DNA of 64,000 nt from Rothia mucilaginosa (GTDB lineage Bacteria > Actinomycetota > Actinomycetes > Actinomycetales > Micrococcaceae), in the NCBI RefSeq assembly GCF_001061665.1, contig NZ_JVSP01000013.1:1-64000 (forward strand), written 5' to 3'. The translations under genes were made by a program, and so were the position numbers. Shown piece after piece: positions 7,895 to 16,701 of this stretch (position 1 is the stretch's first letter; each line of letters begins with the position of its first letter). The notes under the pieces were generated by a model. The model saw only the letters and a program-made list of their open reading frames with translations. It did not search any database and was not told the origin of the DNA.

Positions 7895-7900
7895 ATTTTA
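7895..7900 (-). promoter_or_regulatory. Candidate -10 of dxs
   Basis: TAAAAT on the minus strand, 60 bases upstream of the dxs start codon. Confidence 0.4.
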
Positions 7901-8055
7901 CCTTTTAAGGGGCTAAAAATCAGATTCGCGTCACCGTCAGGTGAGACGAGCTCTCCTCTCCTCCGACGGCACCCCGGGCAGGTCTGCCGCCAATCGAACG
8001 CCGGTCCGCGCCCCGCCCTCCTCTGTCGAAGGACGAGCCGCGGCCAATCCGCCGC

Positions 8056-9675
8056 CTACTTGCGGCGACGACGCGGGCGAGGCTTCGCCGGCGCACGCTC
8101 GAAGAGCGCCACGCTCTCAACGTGGTGCGTGTTCGGGTACATGTCGAAGGCCCGCAGCTGCACCATATCCCAGCCGAGCTCACGCAGAATACCTGTGTCG
8201 CGGCCCAGAGCCGCCGGATCGCAGGCCACGTACAGGATGCGACCGGGATCCAGAGCGTCCAGGCGCTCCAGGGTGGTGCGGTTGGCACCCTCACGCGAGG
8301 GGTCCAGAACCACGGCGTCAATCGGCGGGATCTGTTCGAAGTCGCGGGCGGTCTTCAGGTCGACCAGGTGGCGCGCCACGTCACCGCGAATCACCTCGAT
8401 GCGGGTCTGCGCCGAGTTATCGGTGCGGGAGCATCCATCGGGCGCAAAGTTGGAGCGGGCGTCCTTGTGGGTCACGGGGGAACCCTCGATGCTGATGACC
8501 GTTCCGGTGGGGCCCACCGCATCGGCCAGGGCCGCGGTGAACAGTCCCGCTCCGGCGTACAGGTCGAGGGCGCACTCGCCCTCCTGCGGGCGCAGCATGG
8601 TCAGCATCGCCGCAATCATGGTCGAAGGAGCCGAACGGTGAATCTGCCAGAATCCGCCGGCCGAGACCTGGTAGCTGAAGCGGCGGGGGCCGAAGGTCAC
8701 TTCCTCGGTCACCGAACGCAGGCCGGCACCGAGCAGGCGGTCGCTTTCCTCCACGCGGCGGTAGGGTGCGTGGGAGGCGCCAGGGCGGCGACGCTTGGGC
8801 TTACCGTTCGAGGACGACTCCGGCGTGAAGTAGAGGGACACCTTACGCTTGGCGAGCAGTCCCCAGGCTTCGGTGGCCTGCTCCTCCACCGCGCGCGCAA
8901 TCTCGTCAATCGAGAAGCGCGGGTCCACGATGAATTGCAGTAGCACGCGGCCGCGGGAGGAGACGGTCGCCTCCACCTCGCGCACACCGCGCAGGTTCAG
9001 CTGCTCCAGGTGCAGGTCGCGCAATTCCCTGGCTGCAAGCGGAAAATCAACGACCGGGACCGGCGAGGAGGCGTGGTACGGGTGCATGGCGACGCGCCAG
9101 GTCACGACGGGTCGGCCCTCTGCGTTTTCCTCACGCACGCGGGCCACGGCGTAGCGCACGCGGGTTCGCCACGACAGCCCCTCGGAGTTATCGCGCAGGG
9201 GCAGCTCCTCGACGGTCAGGTTCGTTAGCAGCGGAGAGGTCAGCGGCAGGCCGCCCAGACGGTGAATCTGGGTGCGCACAATATCGGTCTTGTAGCGGCG
9301 CTGCTCATCCAGCGCGAGGTGACCGTACTCCATGCCGCCCAGCAGCTCTGGCACACCGGTTGCGGCGGCGCGCTCCTCGGCGCTGGCGAGCGCATCGGCC
9401 TGAATCCAGGGGTGGGGGCGGCGGGCAAGGGAGGACACGGGAACGTCGATGACGTCCGCGAAGTAGTAGCGGCGCTTGGGGCCGATGGAGGTGATGCGCA
9501 CGCGAGCCTGCTCGCCGACAACGCCGTGGCGAACGAAGATGACGCCCTCTGCGGTGCGAGCGACGAAGGAGCCTCCGTGGGCGGGTGCTTCACAGGTGAC
9601 GGTGAGGACTTGGCCGACGCTGTAACCACCTGCTTCTGTGGAGGCGGCGGCGGGGTCAGTGGTGTGTTGAGTCAC
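8056..9675 (-). CDS. TRAM-domain 5-methyluridine-type RNA methyltransferase (TrmA/RlmD family)
   Basis: 539 residues. An N-terminal TRAM RNA-binding domain (about 18-80, with GGSFVAR and GEQARVRI) is followed by a middle region and a SAM-dependent domain: LDLYAGAGLF is the SAM motif, VVLDPSREG the catalytic-loop motif, and YVACDPAALGRD carries the cysteine nucleophile. Enzymes of this family methylate C5 of uridine in tRNA or 23S rRNA. The target cannot be told from sequence. The iron-sulfur cysteines of E. coli RlmD are not evident. The start is GTG 9675 with AGGAG eight bases upstream; a TAAAAT box lies at 9709-9714. Actinobacteria often carry this gene next to dxs and the TrkA genes. Confidence 0.9.
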   Translation of the reverse strand: MTQHTTDPAAASTEAGGYSVGQVLTVTCEAPAHGGSFVARTAEGVIFVRHGVVGEQARVRITSIGPKRRYYFADVIDVPVSSLARRPHPWIQADALASAEERAAATGVPELLGGMEYGHLALDEQRRYKTDIVRTQIHRLGGLPLTSPLLTNLTVEELPLRDNSEGLSWRTRVRYAVARVREENAEGRPVVTWRVAMHPYHASSPVPVVDFPLAARELRDLHLEQLNLRGVREVEATVSSRGRVLLQFIVDPRFSIDEIARAVEEQATEAWGLLAKRKVSLYFTPESSSNGKPKRRRPGASHAPYRRVEESDRLLGAGLRSVTEEVTFGPRRFSYQVSAGGFWQIHRSAPSTMIAAMLTMLRPQEGECALDLYAGAGLFTAALADAVGPTGTVISIEGSPVTHKDARSNFAPDGCSRTDNSAQTRIEVIRGDVARHLVDLKTARDFEQIPPIDAVVLDPSREGANRTTLERLDALDPGRILYVACDPAALGRDTGILRELGWDMVQLRAFDMYPNTHHVESVALFERAPAKPRPRRRRK

Positions 9676-9938
9676 GACGTTGTCTCCTAATCATCACTTA
9701 ATGTGAACTATTTTACACCGAAATATTCGGGGTCTCGGGTTTCGACGCTCCCCGGGGGTGAAGTGCGGTGAAGCCCTCACCGTGCCGGTCCGGGGCGTTT
9801 GTAGCAGGTGCTTGTAGCAAGGCAATAGGGCGAGCCTTTCAGCGCGGTCCCTTCGTGTTTCAGCGCGGTTCTTCGGGGCCGCCGTTTTCTCGGGAAGCTC
9901 TCGGGATTTTCTCGGGAAGCTGCGCTCCCCCGCGTAGC
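9676..9938. other. Intergenic region with short direct repeats
   Basis: It holds the promoter of the methyltransferase (TAAAAT on the minus strand near 9709) and the 3' region of the permease gene. Imperfect direct repeats are visible: TTTCAGCGCGGT twice (9836 and 9859) and TTTTCTCGGGAAGCT twice (9883-9921). No coding signal is seen. Confidence 0.5.
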
Positions 9939-12077
9939 TTAGGATGCAGAGTCCTCGTGCAATCGGCCGCGGTAGACCGCGTGACGGTTGCTCTGGGTGA
10001 GCTCTCGGCCGCCGCCGGCGGGGCGGGTGACGTTCGGTGCCAGGGCGGGGTTCTCCCCCGGGGTGGTCGCCTCCTCGACGACCTCTTCGGTCTGCAGGCG
10101 CTGGTCGAAGATTTCGTCGTACACTTCGTCCTCGTGCATGGCCCACGGCACGGTCGCGGTCATCACGCCAGACTCATGAAGCAGCGCCTTCTTGAGGCGG
10201 CGCACGGTGCGGCGGTGCAGAATACGCTGCCACCAGTGATCCACCACGAATTCGGGCAGGTACACGACCAGGATGTCGCGCGGCGACTTCTTGCGGCGGC
10301 GGCGAATGTACGAGACCACTGCCTGCACGGTATCGCGGTAGGGCGAGTCGATGACCGACAGCGGCACTGGGATGTCGAGGGCGTACCAGCGGTTCTTCAC
10401 GATCTCGAGAGCCGCGCGGTCGTTGTTGACGGTGAGCGCCTCAATCGTCGAGGGACGCGAGGCACGCGCGTACGAGAGGGCACGCACCGCGGGCCTGCGC
10501 ACGCGTTCCACGTACACGATGGCGTGCACGCGTGAGGGCAGGGCCGCCACATCCGCCACGGACTCGGCGTTCAGCGGCATATCCATGGCTTCGTCGACCG
10601 TGGCGTAACGACGGTGAGTGAGCATCATACCTCCAACCATGAGGGCAATCATTCCGAGGGACAGCCAGGCGCCGGCACCGAGCTTCGTGACGATCACCAC
10701 AACGAGTACGGCGGCGGTGACGGTCACGCCCAGGGCGGACACCGCGATATCGCGCAGGAGGGCGCGGCGGGGCATCTGGGCCAGGGTAACCCGCAGCAGG
10801 CGCATGCGGTAACGCACCACGGCCAGCTGCACCATGACCATGGAGATACACATACCCACGATGTACAGCTGAATCAGGGAGTAGACATCCGAGCCGAAGA
10901 GCACGGTGAGTATCGTCGAGAAGCCCGCGAGGGTCAGCACGCCGTTGGTGTACAGGCCGCGGGAATCCACGCTGCGGAAGAAGACGGGCAGGTACTGGTA
11001 GTCCGCCAGGGAGGAGGCGATCATGGGGAAGCCGGTGAACGCGGTAATCGAAGCGATAATCAGCACGCCCACGGTCGCAAACACCAGCAGCTGCGCGTAA
11101 ATCGGGGTGTCGCGGTACACCGCGAGAGCCACCTGGTAGAGGGCGGGCTTCTGGTGGAAGTACTCCCCCGGCGCGCGCCCGTCGATGAAGAGGAATTGGG
11201 TCGTGTCATGCACCATGTGCACGTGCGTGAGGTAGGCCAGGCTCAGCAGGCCCACCAGCAGAACGGAGGTGATGATGCCCATCATCATCATGGTCAGGGC
11301 CGCGTTGTACTTCTTGGGCGGGCGGAAGTAGCGGACCGAATTGGAAATCGTCGACACGCCGGAGAAAGCAACCGCGCCTCCCGAGAAGGAGCGTGCCAGC
11401 AGCAGCATGAGCGCCACGCCTTCGGTGGCGTTGCTGCCTAGCTCCGGCACGATGGCGTAGCCGGCGGATTCGGCCACGGGCAGGGCGCCCACGGAGGCAC
11501 GCACCCAACCAATAATCAGGGTGATGCCCAGGAGCGCCAGGAAGATGTACAGCGGCCAGTGAGCAATCTTGCCCATGAGCTGCAGACCGCGCAGGGCCGT
11601 GAGCGTCAGAGCCAGGATGAGCAGCACCGCAATCGTCGTGCGCCAATCCTGAATCTCGGGGTACAGGGCCACGAGGAATGTGGCCGCCGAAGACATGGAC
11701 ACCGACACCGTCAGCATGTAGTCCATGAGCGAGGAGGCACCCATCATGACCGCGGGTAACGCGCCCAGCTTCTTGTGCACCAGCTGAATATCGCCCTCGG
11801 CGGCAATCTGGCTGATGTTGTAGCGGTAGGTGCCGATGACCACCAGCCCCACCAGGGCGACCGCCAGGCCAACCCACGGGGAGAACGCGAGCGCCGAAGC
11901 ACCCGCCGCGGCCAGGGTCAGAATCGTCTGGTCGGCGGCGTAGGCCACCGAGGAGATGCCGTCGGCACCAAAAAGGGGCAGGGCGTACCGCTTCGGCAGG
12001 GTCACTGCCGAAAGGTTCCGCGTGCTGACCGGTCGACCGATCAGGGCGATGCGCATCCTGTCCCAACGATTTCTCAC
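9939..12077 (-). CDS. KimA-like potassium/proton symporter, APC superfamily
   Basis: 712 residues. The first 460 form about 12 membrane spans with the APC fold (SSVAYAADQTIL early, GTYRYN, then a DYMLTVSVS helix). The last 230 form a cytosolic domain (AIVYVERVRRPAVRAL onward, and LVVYLPEFVVDHWWQRILH). This architecture, and similarity recalled from memory across both parts, matches Bacillus KimA (YdaO), a high-affinity K+ importer inhibited by c-di-AMP; most automatic annotation would say amino acid permease. It is divergent from two TrkA genes, which supports a K+ role. The Mycobacterium Rv2690c-Rv2691-Rv2692 block has the same layout. The GTG start is tentative; an ATG at 12056 is the alternative. 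Confidence 0.78.
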   Translation of the reverse strand: MRNRWDRMRIALIGRPVSTRNLSAVTLPKRYALPLFGADGISSVAYAADQTILTLAAAGASALAFSPWVGLAVALVGLVVIGTYRYNISQIAAEGDIQLVHKKLGALPAVMMGASSLMDYMLTVSVSMSSAATFLVALYPEIQDWRTTIAVLLILALTLTALRGLQLMGKIAHWPLYIFLALLGITLIIGWVRASVGALPVAESAGYAIVPELGSNATEGVALMLLLARSFSGGAVAFSGVSTISNSVRYFRPPKKYNAALTMMMMGIITSVLLVGLLSLAYLTHVHMVHDTTQFLFIDGRAPGEYFHQKPALYQVALAVYRDTPIYAQLLVFATVGVLIIASITAFTGFPMIASSLADYQYLPVFFRSVDSRGLYTNGVLTLAGFSTILTVLFGSDVYSLIQLYIVGMCISMVMVQLAVVRYRMRLLRVTLAQMPRRALLRDIAVSALGVTVTAAVLVVVIVTKLGAGAWLSLGMIALMVGGMMLTHRRYATVDEAMDMPLNAESVADVAALPSRVHAIVYVERVRRPAVRALSYARASRPSTIEALTVNNDRAALEIVKNRWYALDIPVPLSVIDSPYRDTVQAVVSYIRRRRKKSPRDILVVYLPEFVVDHWWQRILHRRTVRRLKKALLHESGVMTATVPWAMHEDEVYDEIFDQRLQTEEVVEEATTPGENPALAPNVTRPAGGGRELTQSNRHAVYRGRLHEDSAS

Positions 12078-12181
12078 CCATTAAGGCTATCTTCCCGGGC
12101 CCCAAAGCTCAATTCAATGAGCGGTTCAATTACACTGGAAGGGTATGCGTTAAAGCGCGTCATCAACACATGGAGAGAAGC
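12078..12181. promoter_or_regulatory. Divergent promoter region between the K+ permease and the trkA pair
   Basis: Only 104 bases. On the plus strand TACACT at 12131-12136 is a candidate -10 for the trkA pair. On the minus strand TAGCCT six bases before the permease GTG would give a leaderless transcript. A shared control region is plausible, but no clear palindromic operator is seen. Confidence 0.35.
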
Positions 12182-12994
12182 ATGCCTCACTTTGTCATCA
12201 TGGGCGCCGGGCGCGTGGGCGTCATGCTGGCCCGCACGCTGGAGGCCTCCGGGCACACGGTTGCCGTCATCGATCAGGATGAGCGCGCCTTCCAGCCGTT
12301 GCGCAAGGGTTTTGAGGGTCAGCTGGTGACCGGTGTGGGTTTCGATCAGGAGACCCTCAAGCGCGCCGGAATTACCGAGGCCTACGCCTTTGCGGCCGTC
12401 TCGTCGGGTGATAACTCGAACATCATTGCCGCGCGTGTGGCTCGCGAGCTGTTCAAGGTGAAGAACGTGGTGGCTCGCGTGTACGATCCCAACCGCGCCG
12501 AATTCTTCCAGCGCATGGGCATCCCCACGGTGGCCTCGGTGCGTTGGTCTACCGATCAGGTGTTGCGCCGTCTGCTGCCCGAGCAGGCGCTGAAGGGTGA
12601 TTTCCGTGAGCCTTCGGGCCGCCTCATGCTCACCGAGATTCCGCTGGATGACGGCTGGGCCGGCCACGCGCTCGTCGACATTGAGCGTGCCGCCGGGGTG
12701 CGCATCGCCTACATCACCCGCTTTGGTGAGGGTATGCTCCCCCGCCCCGATAGCGCCTACCAGCAGGGTGATAGCGTGCACGTGATGATGCGCACCGACG
12801 ACGTCGCCGATGTGACGCGTATTCTTTCGCGCCCGCCGCGCACCGAGGACGACGAGGTGGAGTACCGCACCGACGCGAATATGGACTGGTTGCGTTCCGC
12901 CACGAGTAAGGCCACCCCTGGATTCGGGACCCCCTCCCTGCCCGATCCCCGCCAGCTCTTTGGCCGCCAGCGCTCGACCCCTAAGGAGAAGTAA
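12182..12994 (+). CDS. TrkA-type potassium transport regulator (CeoB-like)
   Basis: 270 residues. The RCK/TrkA-N Rossmann domain is at the N-terminus with the dinucleotide motif G8-A-G10-R-V-G13 and an acidic residue at the end of strand 2 (VIDQDE). A TrkA-C ligand domain follows (about 135-215), then a less conserved tail. TrkA proteins gate K+ uptake in response to NAD(H) or other ligands. The start is placed at ATG 12182 because GGAGAGAAG lies just upstream and the fold begins at once; an ATG at 12170 would put this site inside the gene. The stop overlaps the next start (TAATG), so the pair is translationally coupled. It probably works with the divergent permease. Confidence 0.88.
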   Translation: MPHFVIMGAGRVGVMLARTLEASGHTVAVIDQDERAFQPLRKGFEGQLVTGVGFDQETLKRAGITEAYAFAAVSSGDNSNIIAARVARELFKVKNVVARVYDPNRAEFFQRMGIPTVASVRWSTDQVLRRLLPEQALKGDFREPSGRLMLTEIPLDDGWAGHALVDIERAAGVRIAYITRFGEGMLPRPDSAYQQGDSVHVMMRTDDVADVTRILSRPPRTEDDEVEYRTDANMDWLRSATSKATPGFGTPSLPDPRQLFGRQRSTPKEK

Positions 12995-13647
12995 TGAAGG
13001 TACTCATCGTTGGTGCCGGTTCCGTGGGTGCGTCGATTGCCAAGGAGCTCATGATAAACGGACACGACGTGACCATCATCGATTCCAAGCCCGAAGCTAA
13101 GAAGCGCGCCGACCTGCCCGGCGTGCGCTGGCATATAGGTGACGCCTGCGAGCTGTCCGTGCTACGCCAGGTGCACCCGAACAAGGCGGACGTGGTCGTT
13201 GCCGCAACCGGTGACGACAAGGCAAACCTGATGGTCTCCCTGCTGGTGCGCAGCGAGTTCGGCGTGCCGCGCACCGTGGCCCGCGTGAATAACCCCCGCA
13301 ACGAGTGGCTCTTCGACGACTCCTGGGGCGTGGATGTGGCCGTGTCCACCCCGCGCCTGATGACCGCGCTGGTTGAGGAGGCCGTGGAGGTGGGCGACGT
13401 CGTGCGTCTGCTGACCCTGCAGGCCGGTGGCGCGACCCTGGCCGAGTACACTGTGCCGGAGGATCACCCCATCATCGGTTACCGTGTCGACCACGTGCAG
13501 TGGCCGGCCGATACGGTACTCACCGCGATTCTGCGCGATGGCGCCCCGATTCCGCCGAGCCCCGACGTCGTGCTCGAGGGCGGCGACGAGCTGTTCTTCA
13601 TCACGACGATTGCCGGTGAGGATCAGATTCGCGCCCTCTTCGCGTAG
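12994..13647 (+). CDS. TrkA-type potassium transport regulator (CeoC-like)
   Basis: 217 residues, the size of a single TrkA-N plus TrkA-C unit. The dinucleotide motif G7-A-G9-S-V-G12 is followed by VTIIDS with the ribose-binding acid, then the characteristic DACELSVLRQ and ATGDDKANLMVSLL segments. The TrkA-C domain covers about 135-217. It follows the first regulator with a one-base overlap. Paired TrkA proteins of unequal length are the rule in actinobacterial CeoBC systems, where they are thought to form a hetero-complex on the K+ permease. A strong terminator follows. Confidence 0.9.
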   Translation: MKVLIVGAGSVGASIAKELMINGHDVTIIDSKPEAKKRADLPGVRWHIGDACELSVLRQVHPNKADVVVAATGDDKANLMVSLLVRSEFGVPRTVARVNNPRNEWLFDDSWGVDVAVSTPRLMTALVEEAVEVGDVVRLLTLQAGGATLAEYTVPEDHPIIGYRVDHVQWPADTVLTAILRDGAPIPPSPDVVLEGGDELFFITTIAGEDQIRALFA

Positions 13648-13684
13648 ACTTGCGCGGCGTGGTTATCCCCTAAATTTGAGGATG

Positions 13685-13720
13685 CGAAAGCCCCGATCCC
13701 CTTACGGACCGGGGCTTTCG
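13685..13720 (+). terminator. Terminator after the trkA pair
   Basis: 11-bp perfect arms CGAAAGCCCCG (13685-13695) and CGGGGCTTTCG (13710-13720). It also faces the end of the convergent DUF3159 gene. Confidence 0.85.
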
Positions 13721-13765
13721 CCTTATCTTCTATGAAGCCTTCTCTACGAAGGTGCGGGGTGTGTT

Positions 13766-14671
13766 TTAGCGGTTTTCAGAGCCCTCAGAGCCCTCAGCGA
13801 CGCCGGAGCCCTCAGCGCTGTCAGCGCTATTAGCGGTCTCAGGTTCTTCAGCTTCTTCGGCATCGCGAGCCTCGGCGTCCCCACCCGAGCTCGCCTCTCC
13901 GGGGGCCGAAACGCGCCAGGCCAGCCACACGCCCAAAGCGTACAGCGGCAGGCCCATAATCAGGCGGGTGGCGCCCAGCGCCTCCACCGCGTTGGCAAAG
14001 TACAGGGGCATCTGCACCGCCAGGCGCAGAAGCATCAGGATCGTAATAATCCAGGTGGCCAGCATGTACTGGCGCACCCGCACCGGGTTCTTCCGCCAGG
14101 TCAGGCCCTCGCCGCGAATCACGCCGAAAATCAGGCCCGTAATCGGCCAACGCACCGCCATGGACACCAGGTACCCCAGCGAATACAGGCCGTTCGTCCA
14201 GAAACCAACCACAAAGTAGTCGCTCGCATTACCCGTGCGGTAGGCCGCGAAGGCGCAAATCGCCACGCCCACCAGACCGGTCAGGGCGCTCACCAGCTTG
14301 GACCCCTGCACCAGGCGAATCAGGGTGAAGGCGGCGGCCGCGACCAGCGCGGCAATCAGCGAAAGGTTCAGTTCCTTCGTCACGGTGAACAACACCAGGA
14401 ACGCCACCGCGGGCAGGGAGGATTCCACCAGGCCGCGCCAACCGCCGATGGCGTGCAGAACATCCACGTCACCATTGGCGGTGCGGCGCATGTTCGCGCT
14501 CATGGAGGCGCTCACCGCCTGCGCGAACTGGTGCGGCGACTCGGACGATTTGGAGGATTTGGAGGACTCGTTCCGCTCGCTCACCCGGCTCTGCTGTGCG
14601 GCGGATGCGGGCACGGTTTCGCGCGCGGTCTTCTCGGCCTCCCGGTCGGGATTGGTCGGCTCGGAGCTCAT
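13766..14671 (-). CDS. DUF3159 family membrane protein
   Basis: 301 residues. A long charged, Ser-rich N-terminus (1-80) is followed by six or so membrane spans (LAAFLVLFTVTKELN-like, LSLIAALVAAAAF, LVGVAICAFAAYRTG, YFVVGFWTNGLYSLGYLV, and two near the C-terminus) and an acidic tail. The WTNGLYSLGYLVSMAVRWPI segment and the genomic place between OB-fold and TrkA genes are typical of DUF3159. No biochemical role is established. The start is ATG 14671, one base after the upstream OB-fold gene's stop; upstream in-frame codons lie inside that gene and are rejected. Confidence 0.85.
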   Translation of the reverse strand: MSSEPTNPDREAEKTARETVPASAAQQSRVSERNESSKSSKSSESPHQFAQAVSASMSANMRRTANGDVDVLHAIGGWRGLVESSLPAVAFLVLFTVTKELNLSLIAALVAAAAFTLIRLVQGSKLVSALTGLVGVAICAFAAYRTGNASDYFVVGFWTNGLYSLGYLVSMAVRWPITGLIFGVIRGEGLTWRKNPVRVRQYMLATWIITILMLLRLAVQMPLYFANAVEALGATRLIMGLPLYALGVWLAWRVSAPGEASSGGDAEARDAEEAEEPETANSADSAEGSGVAEGSEGSENR

Positions 14672-14672
14672 G

Positions 14673-15203
14673 TTATCCCTTCTCCACAAAGAATTGCGGC
14701 ACAATCTCGTAGCGCGGATTGTAAATAATCGGCTGGTTCGCGCGAATCGACACCACGCCCGAACAGCGCAGGAGCGCACCGGCGAGGACGCCCGGCACCA
14801 TCTGCTGGCCCTGCCACTTGAGTATCACCCGGTCGCCGTAGTTGAACGGCGGGTAGGAGGGAAAAGCCACATCCACGGTTTCCAGCTGCGAGGTGACCGT
14901 GGCCAGCGAGGCCGTGTTCAGATGGTGCTGCTTCTCGGGGTCCTCGGATTCCTCCTCAAAATCCTCGCCCGGAGGCTCCACAATGGGCATGCCGATGATT
15001 GCGCGCGGGTTCGTCCACTGCAGCGGCTTTGACTTGGCGACCAGCAGCTCGGCGCGGTACATCGGCTTGCTGTGGGCCGTCGGTAGCCACACCTGCTCCA
15101 CGCGACCGGCGAGGCGCACGCGAAAGCGCTCGGGGTAGCCGGGAGCAATCGGATGCTCCTCGGGAACCACGAGCGCGCTCGGATGATGCGAAAAGCTCGG
15201 CAT
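14673..15203 (-). CDS. OB-fold nucleic-acid-binding-like protein (Rv2694c-type)
   Basis: 176 residues. The position between DUF3710 and DUF3159, the same as Rv2694c in Mycobacterium, and a beta-rich pattern (RFRVRLAGRVEQVWL, MYRAELLVAKS, then GVVSIRANQPIIYNPRYE) suggest an OB fold. A Glu-rich insertion (GEDFEEESEDPEK, about 78-90) breaks the domain and is probably a loop. Its start overlaps the stop of the DUF3710 gene (TAATG), so the two are coupled. The ligand is unknown. Confidence 0.7.
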   Translation of the reverse strand: MPSFSHHPSALVVPEEHPIAPGYPERFRVRLAGRVEQVWLPTAHSKPMYRAELLVAKSKPLQWTNPRAIIGMPIVEPPGEDFEEESEDPEKQHHLNTASLATVTSQLETVDVAFPSYPPFNYGDRVILKWQGQQMVPGVLAGALLRCSGVVSIRANQPIIYNPRYEIVPQFFVEKG

Positions 15204-15991
15204 TAGCCGATCTCGGTGATCTCGGGGCCGCGGCGAGGCATCGGGCGGAGCTCCTGGTGATTATCCTTCGGCTCCTCGTCCTCAGTTTCGTCCTCGGCGA
15301 TAGCCAGGTCTGCGGGCAGGGTCATGGGCAGCAGCTCGCGGGGCGGGCGCGGGTCGTCACCGCGGTCCACCACCACATCGCGGAAAACCTCCTCCACGGA
15401 GGCTGCGGCAGCCTCGTCGCCCAGCACAGCGGCACCGGAGATGACGCCGCGCAGGAACCAGCGGGGGCCGTCCACGCCCACGAAGCGGGCGATGCGCTCG
15501 CCGCGCTTGCCGTCCGGGGTGATGGCGGGCAGGCGGGTCAGCATCTCGGCACCGAACACGCCGGCGTACACCTCAACCGTGCCGCCCTGGGAGGCGACGG
15601 ACTCGGTCAGGTCGTGGCGGATGTCGTCCCAAATGCCGGTGGTACGCGGCGCTGCGAAGGCCTGCACCTGCAGGGTTGCACCGTCGCGGGTGATGGTTGC
15701 GGCAATCACCGCACCGGTCGAGTCATCGGTCTCGAGTCGCAGGTTCATGCCCTCGTGCATCTTGATGCGCAGGGCGCCCAGGTCGACGTAGTCCTCGAGA
15801 TCCTCTTCGCTGACCTCCTCGATGTCGTGGGGTCCGTTCACGCGATCGTACTTGATCACTTCGGCGGAGTTCTCCTCCTCCTTCAGCTCCTCGACCTCGA
15901 CGCTGGTCTCTTCGATTTCCTCGTTGACAGCCTTGTCGATGGCGGCCTTCTCGGCCTCCTCGGCTTTCTTCTTCTTACCAAATCCGAACAT
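15203..15991 (-). CDS. DUF3710 family protein
   Basis: 262 residues. A Lys-rich start (FGFGKKKKAEE) leads into a strongly acidic, probably coiled stretch up to about residue 50. The conserved DUF3710 core runs from YVDLGALRI to FLRGVISGAAV with the RFVGVDGPRWFLRG signature, and an acidic tail ends in a short basic patch. The family always occurs in the dut neighbourhood of actinobacteria (Rv2696c) and its function is unknown. It may be the head of a three-gene unit with the OB-fold and DUF3159 genes. Confidence 0.88.
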   Translation of the reverse strand: MFGFGKKKKAEEAEKAAIDKAVNEEIEETSVEVEELKEEENSAEVIKYDRVNGPHDIEEVSEEDLEDYVDLGALRIKMHEGMNLRLETDDSTGAVIAATITRDGATLQVQAFAAPRTTGIWDDIRHDLTESVASQGGTVEVYAGVFGAEMLTRLPAITPDGKRGERIARFVGVDGPRWFLRGVISGAAVLGDEAAAASVEEVFRDVVVDRGDDPRPPRELLPMTLPADLAIAEDETEDEEPKDNHQELRPMPRRGPEITEIG

Positions 15992-16122
15992 GGTGTTCCA
16001 CCTTTCGCCGCACCCCGGGTGCGGGTTGTGTTCCCTCCACCCGGGGAATCCGTCAGAATCCGTTGAGGGGAGGTACGTTTCTACGCGCGAGCCGCAGCGC
16101 GGCGGACCCGTGCGAGCCCGTC

Positions 16123-16566
16123 CTAGTGAACTCCGCTGGAGCCGAAGCCGCTGGAGCCACGCTCCGTCTCGTCCAGTTCCTCCACGATGGTGAAGGTCGC
16201 GTGCTCGTACTTCTGAATCACCAGCTGAGCGATGCGATCGCCGCGGCTCACGTGGAAAGCCTTCGTCTTATCGGTGTTGAGCAGGGTGACCATCAGCTCA
16301 CCGCGGTAGCCGGAGTCAACGGTTCCGGGCGCATTAACAATGGTAATACCGTGCTTGGTGGCCAGACCCGAGCGCGGATGCACCAGACCCACGTAGCCCT
16401 CGGGCAGGGCGATGGCCACGCCGGTGGGCACGAGCGCACGCTCGCCCGGCTCCAGCTCGAATTCGATGCGCGAGCGCAGATCGGCGCCGGCGTCACCGGG
16501 CTTGGCGTAGGAGGGGGCGGGCAGCTCGGGATCGAGCAGCTTAATGTGAACGTTGATGGGGTTCAT
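16123..16566 (-). CDS. dut: dUTP diphosphatase
   Basis: 147 residues, standard for trimeric dUTPase. It hydrolyses dUTP to dUMP, keeping uracil out of DNA and feeding dTMP synthesis. All five family motifs are present: GDAGADLRS, PRSGLA, NAPGTVDSGYRGEL with the catalytic aspartate, RGDRIAQLVI, and the C-terminal arm ERGSSGFGSSG that closes on the nucleotide. Ribosome site AAAGGA. The usual membrane-protein gene (DUF3093, Rv2698-like) that sits between dut and DUF4193 in relatives is missing here; only 135 bases separate the two. Confidence 0.97.
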   Translation of the reverse strand: MNPINVHIKLLDPELPAPSYAKPGDAGADLRSRIEFELEPGERALVPTGVAIALPEGYVGLVHPRSGLATKHGITIVNAPGTVDSGYRGELMVTLLNTDKTKAFHVSRGDRIAQLVIQKYEHATFTIVEELDETERGSSGFGSSGVH

Positions 16567-16701
16567 CGGGGTCGGTCCTTTCGGGATGTGTGTGCCAGGC
16601 TCCCGCGCGGCGGGTGCGGAGGCATACTCAACGGGGCGGTGCCGTGTGGCACTCGCCCCGTTCAGATGTCTATCGGGTGGGGGTTACCCATCCTTGGAAT
16701 A

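Noticed and set aside
5688-7895. 735-codon open frame on the plus strand opposite dxs
   Set aside because: It is antisense to dxs, has the His/Gly/Val/Asp-rich composition typical of high-GC shadow frames and no domain. The dxs reading is unambiguous.
12170-12181. Earlier ATG for the first trkA gene
   Set aside because: It lies before the GGAGAGAAG ribosome site, which serves the ATG at 12182, where the Rossmann fold begins.
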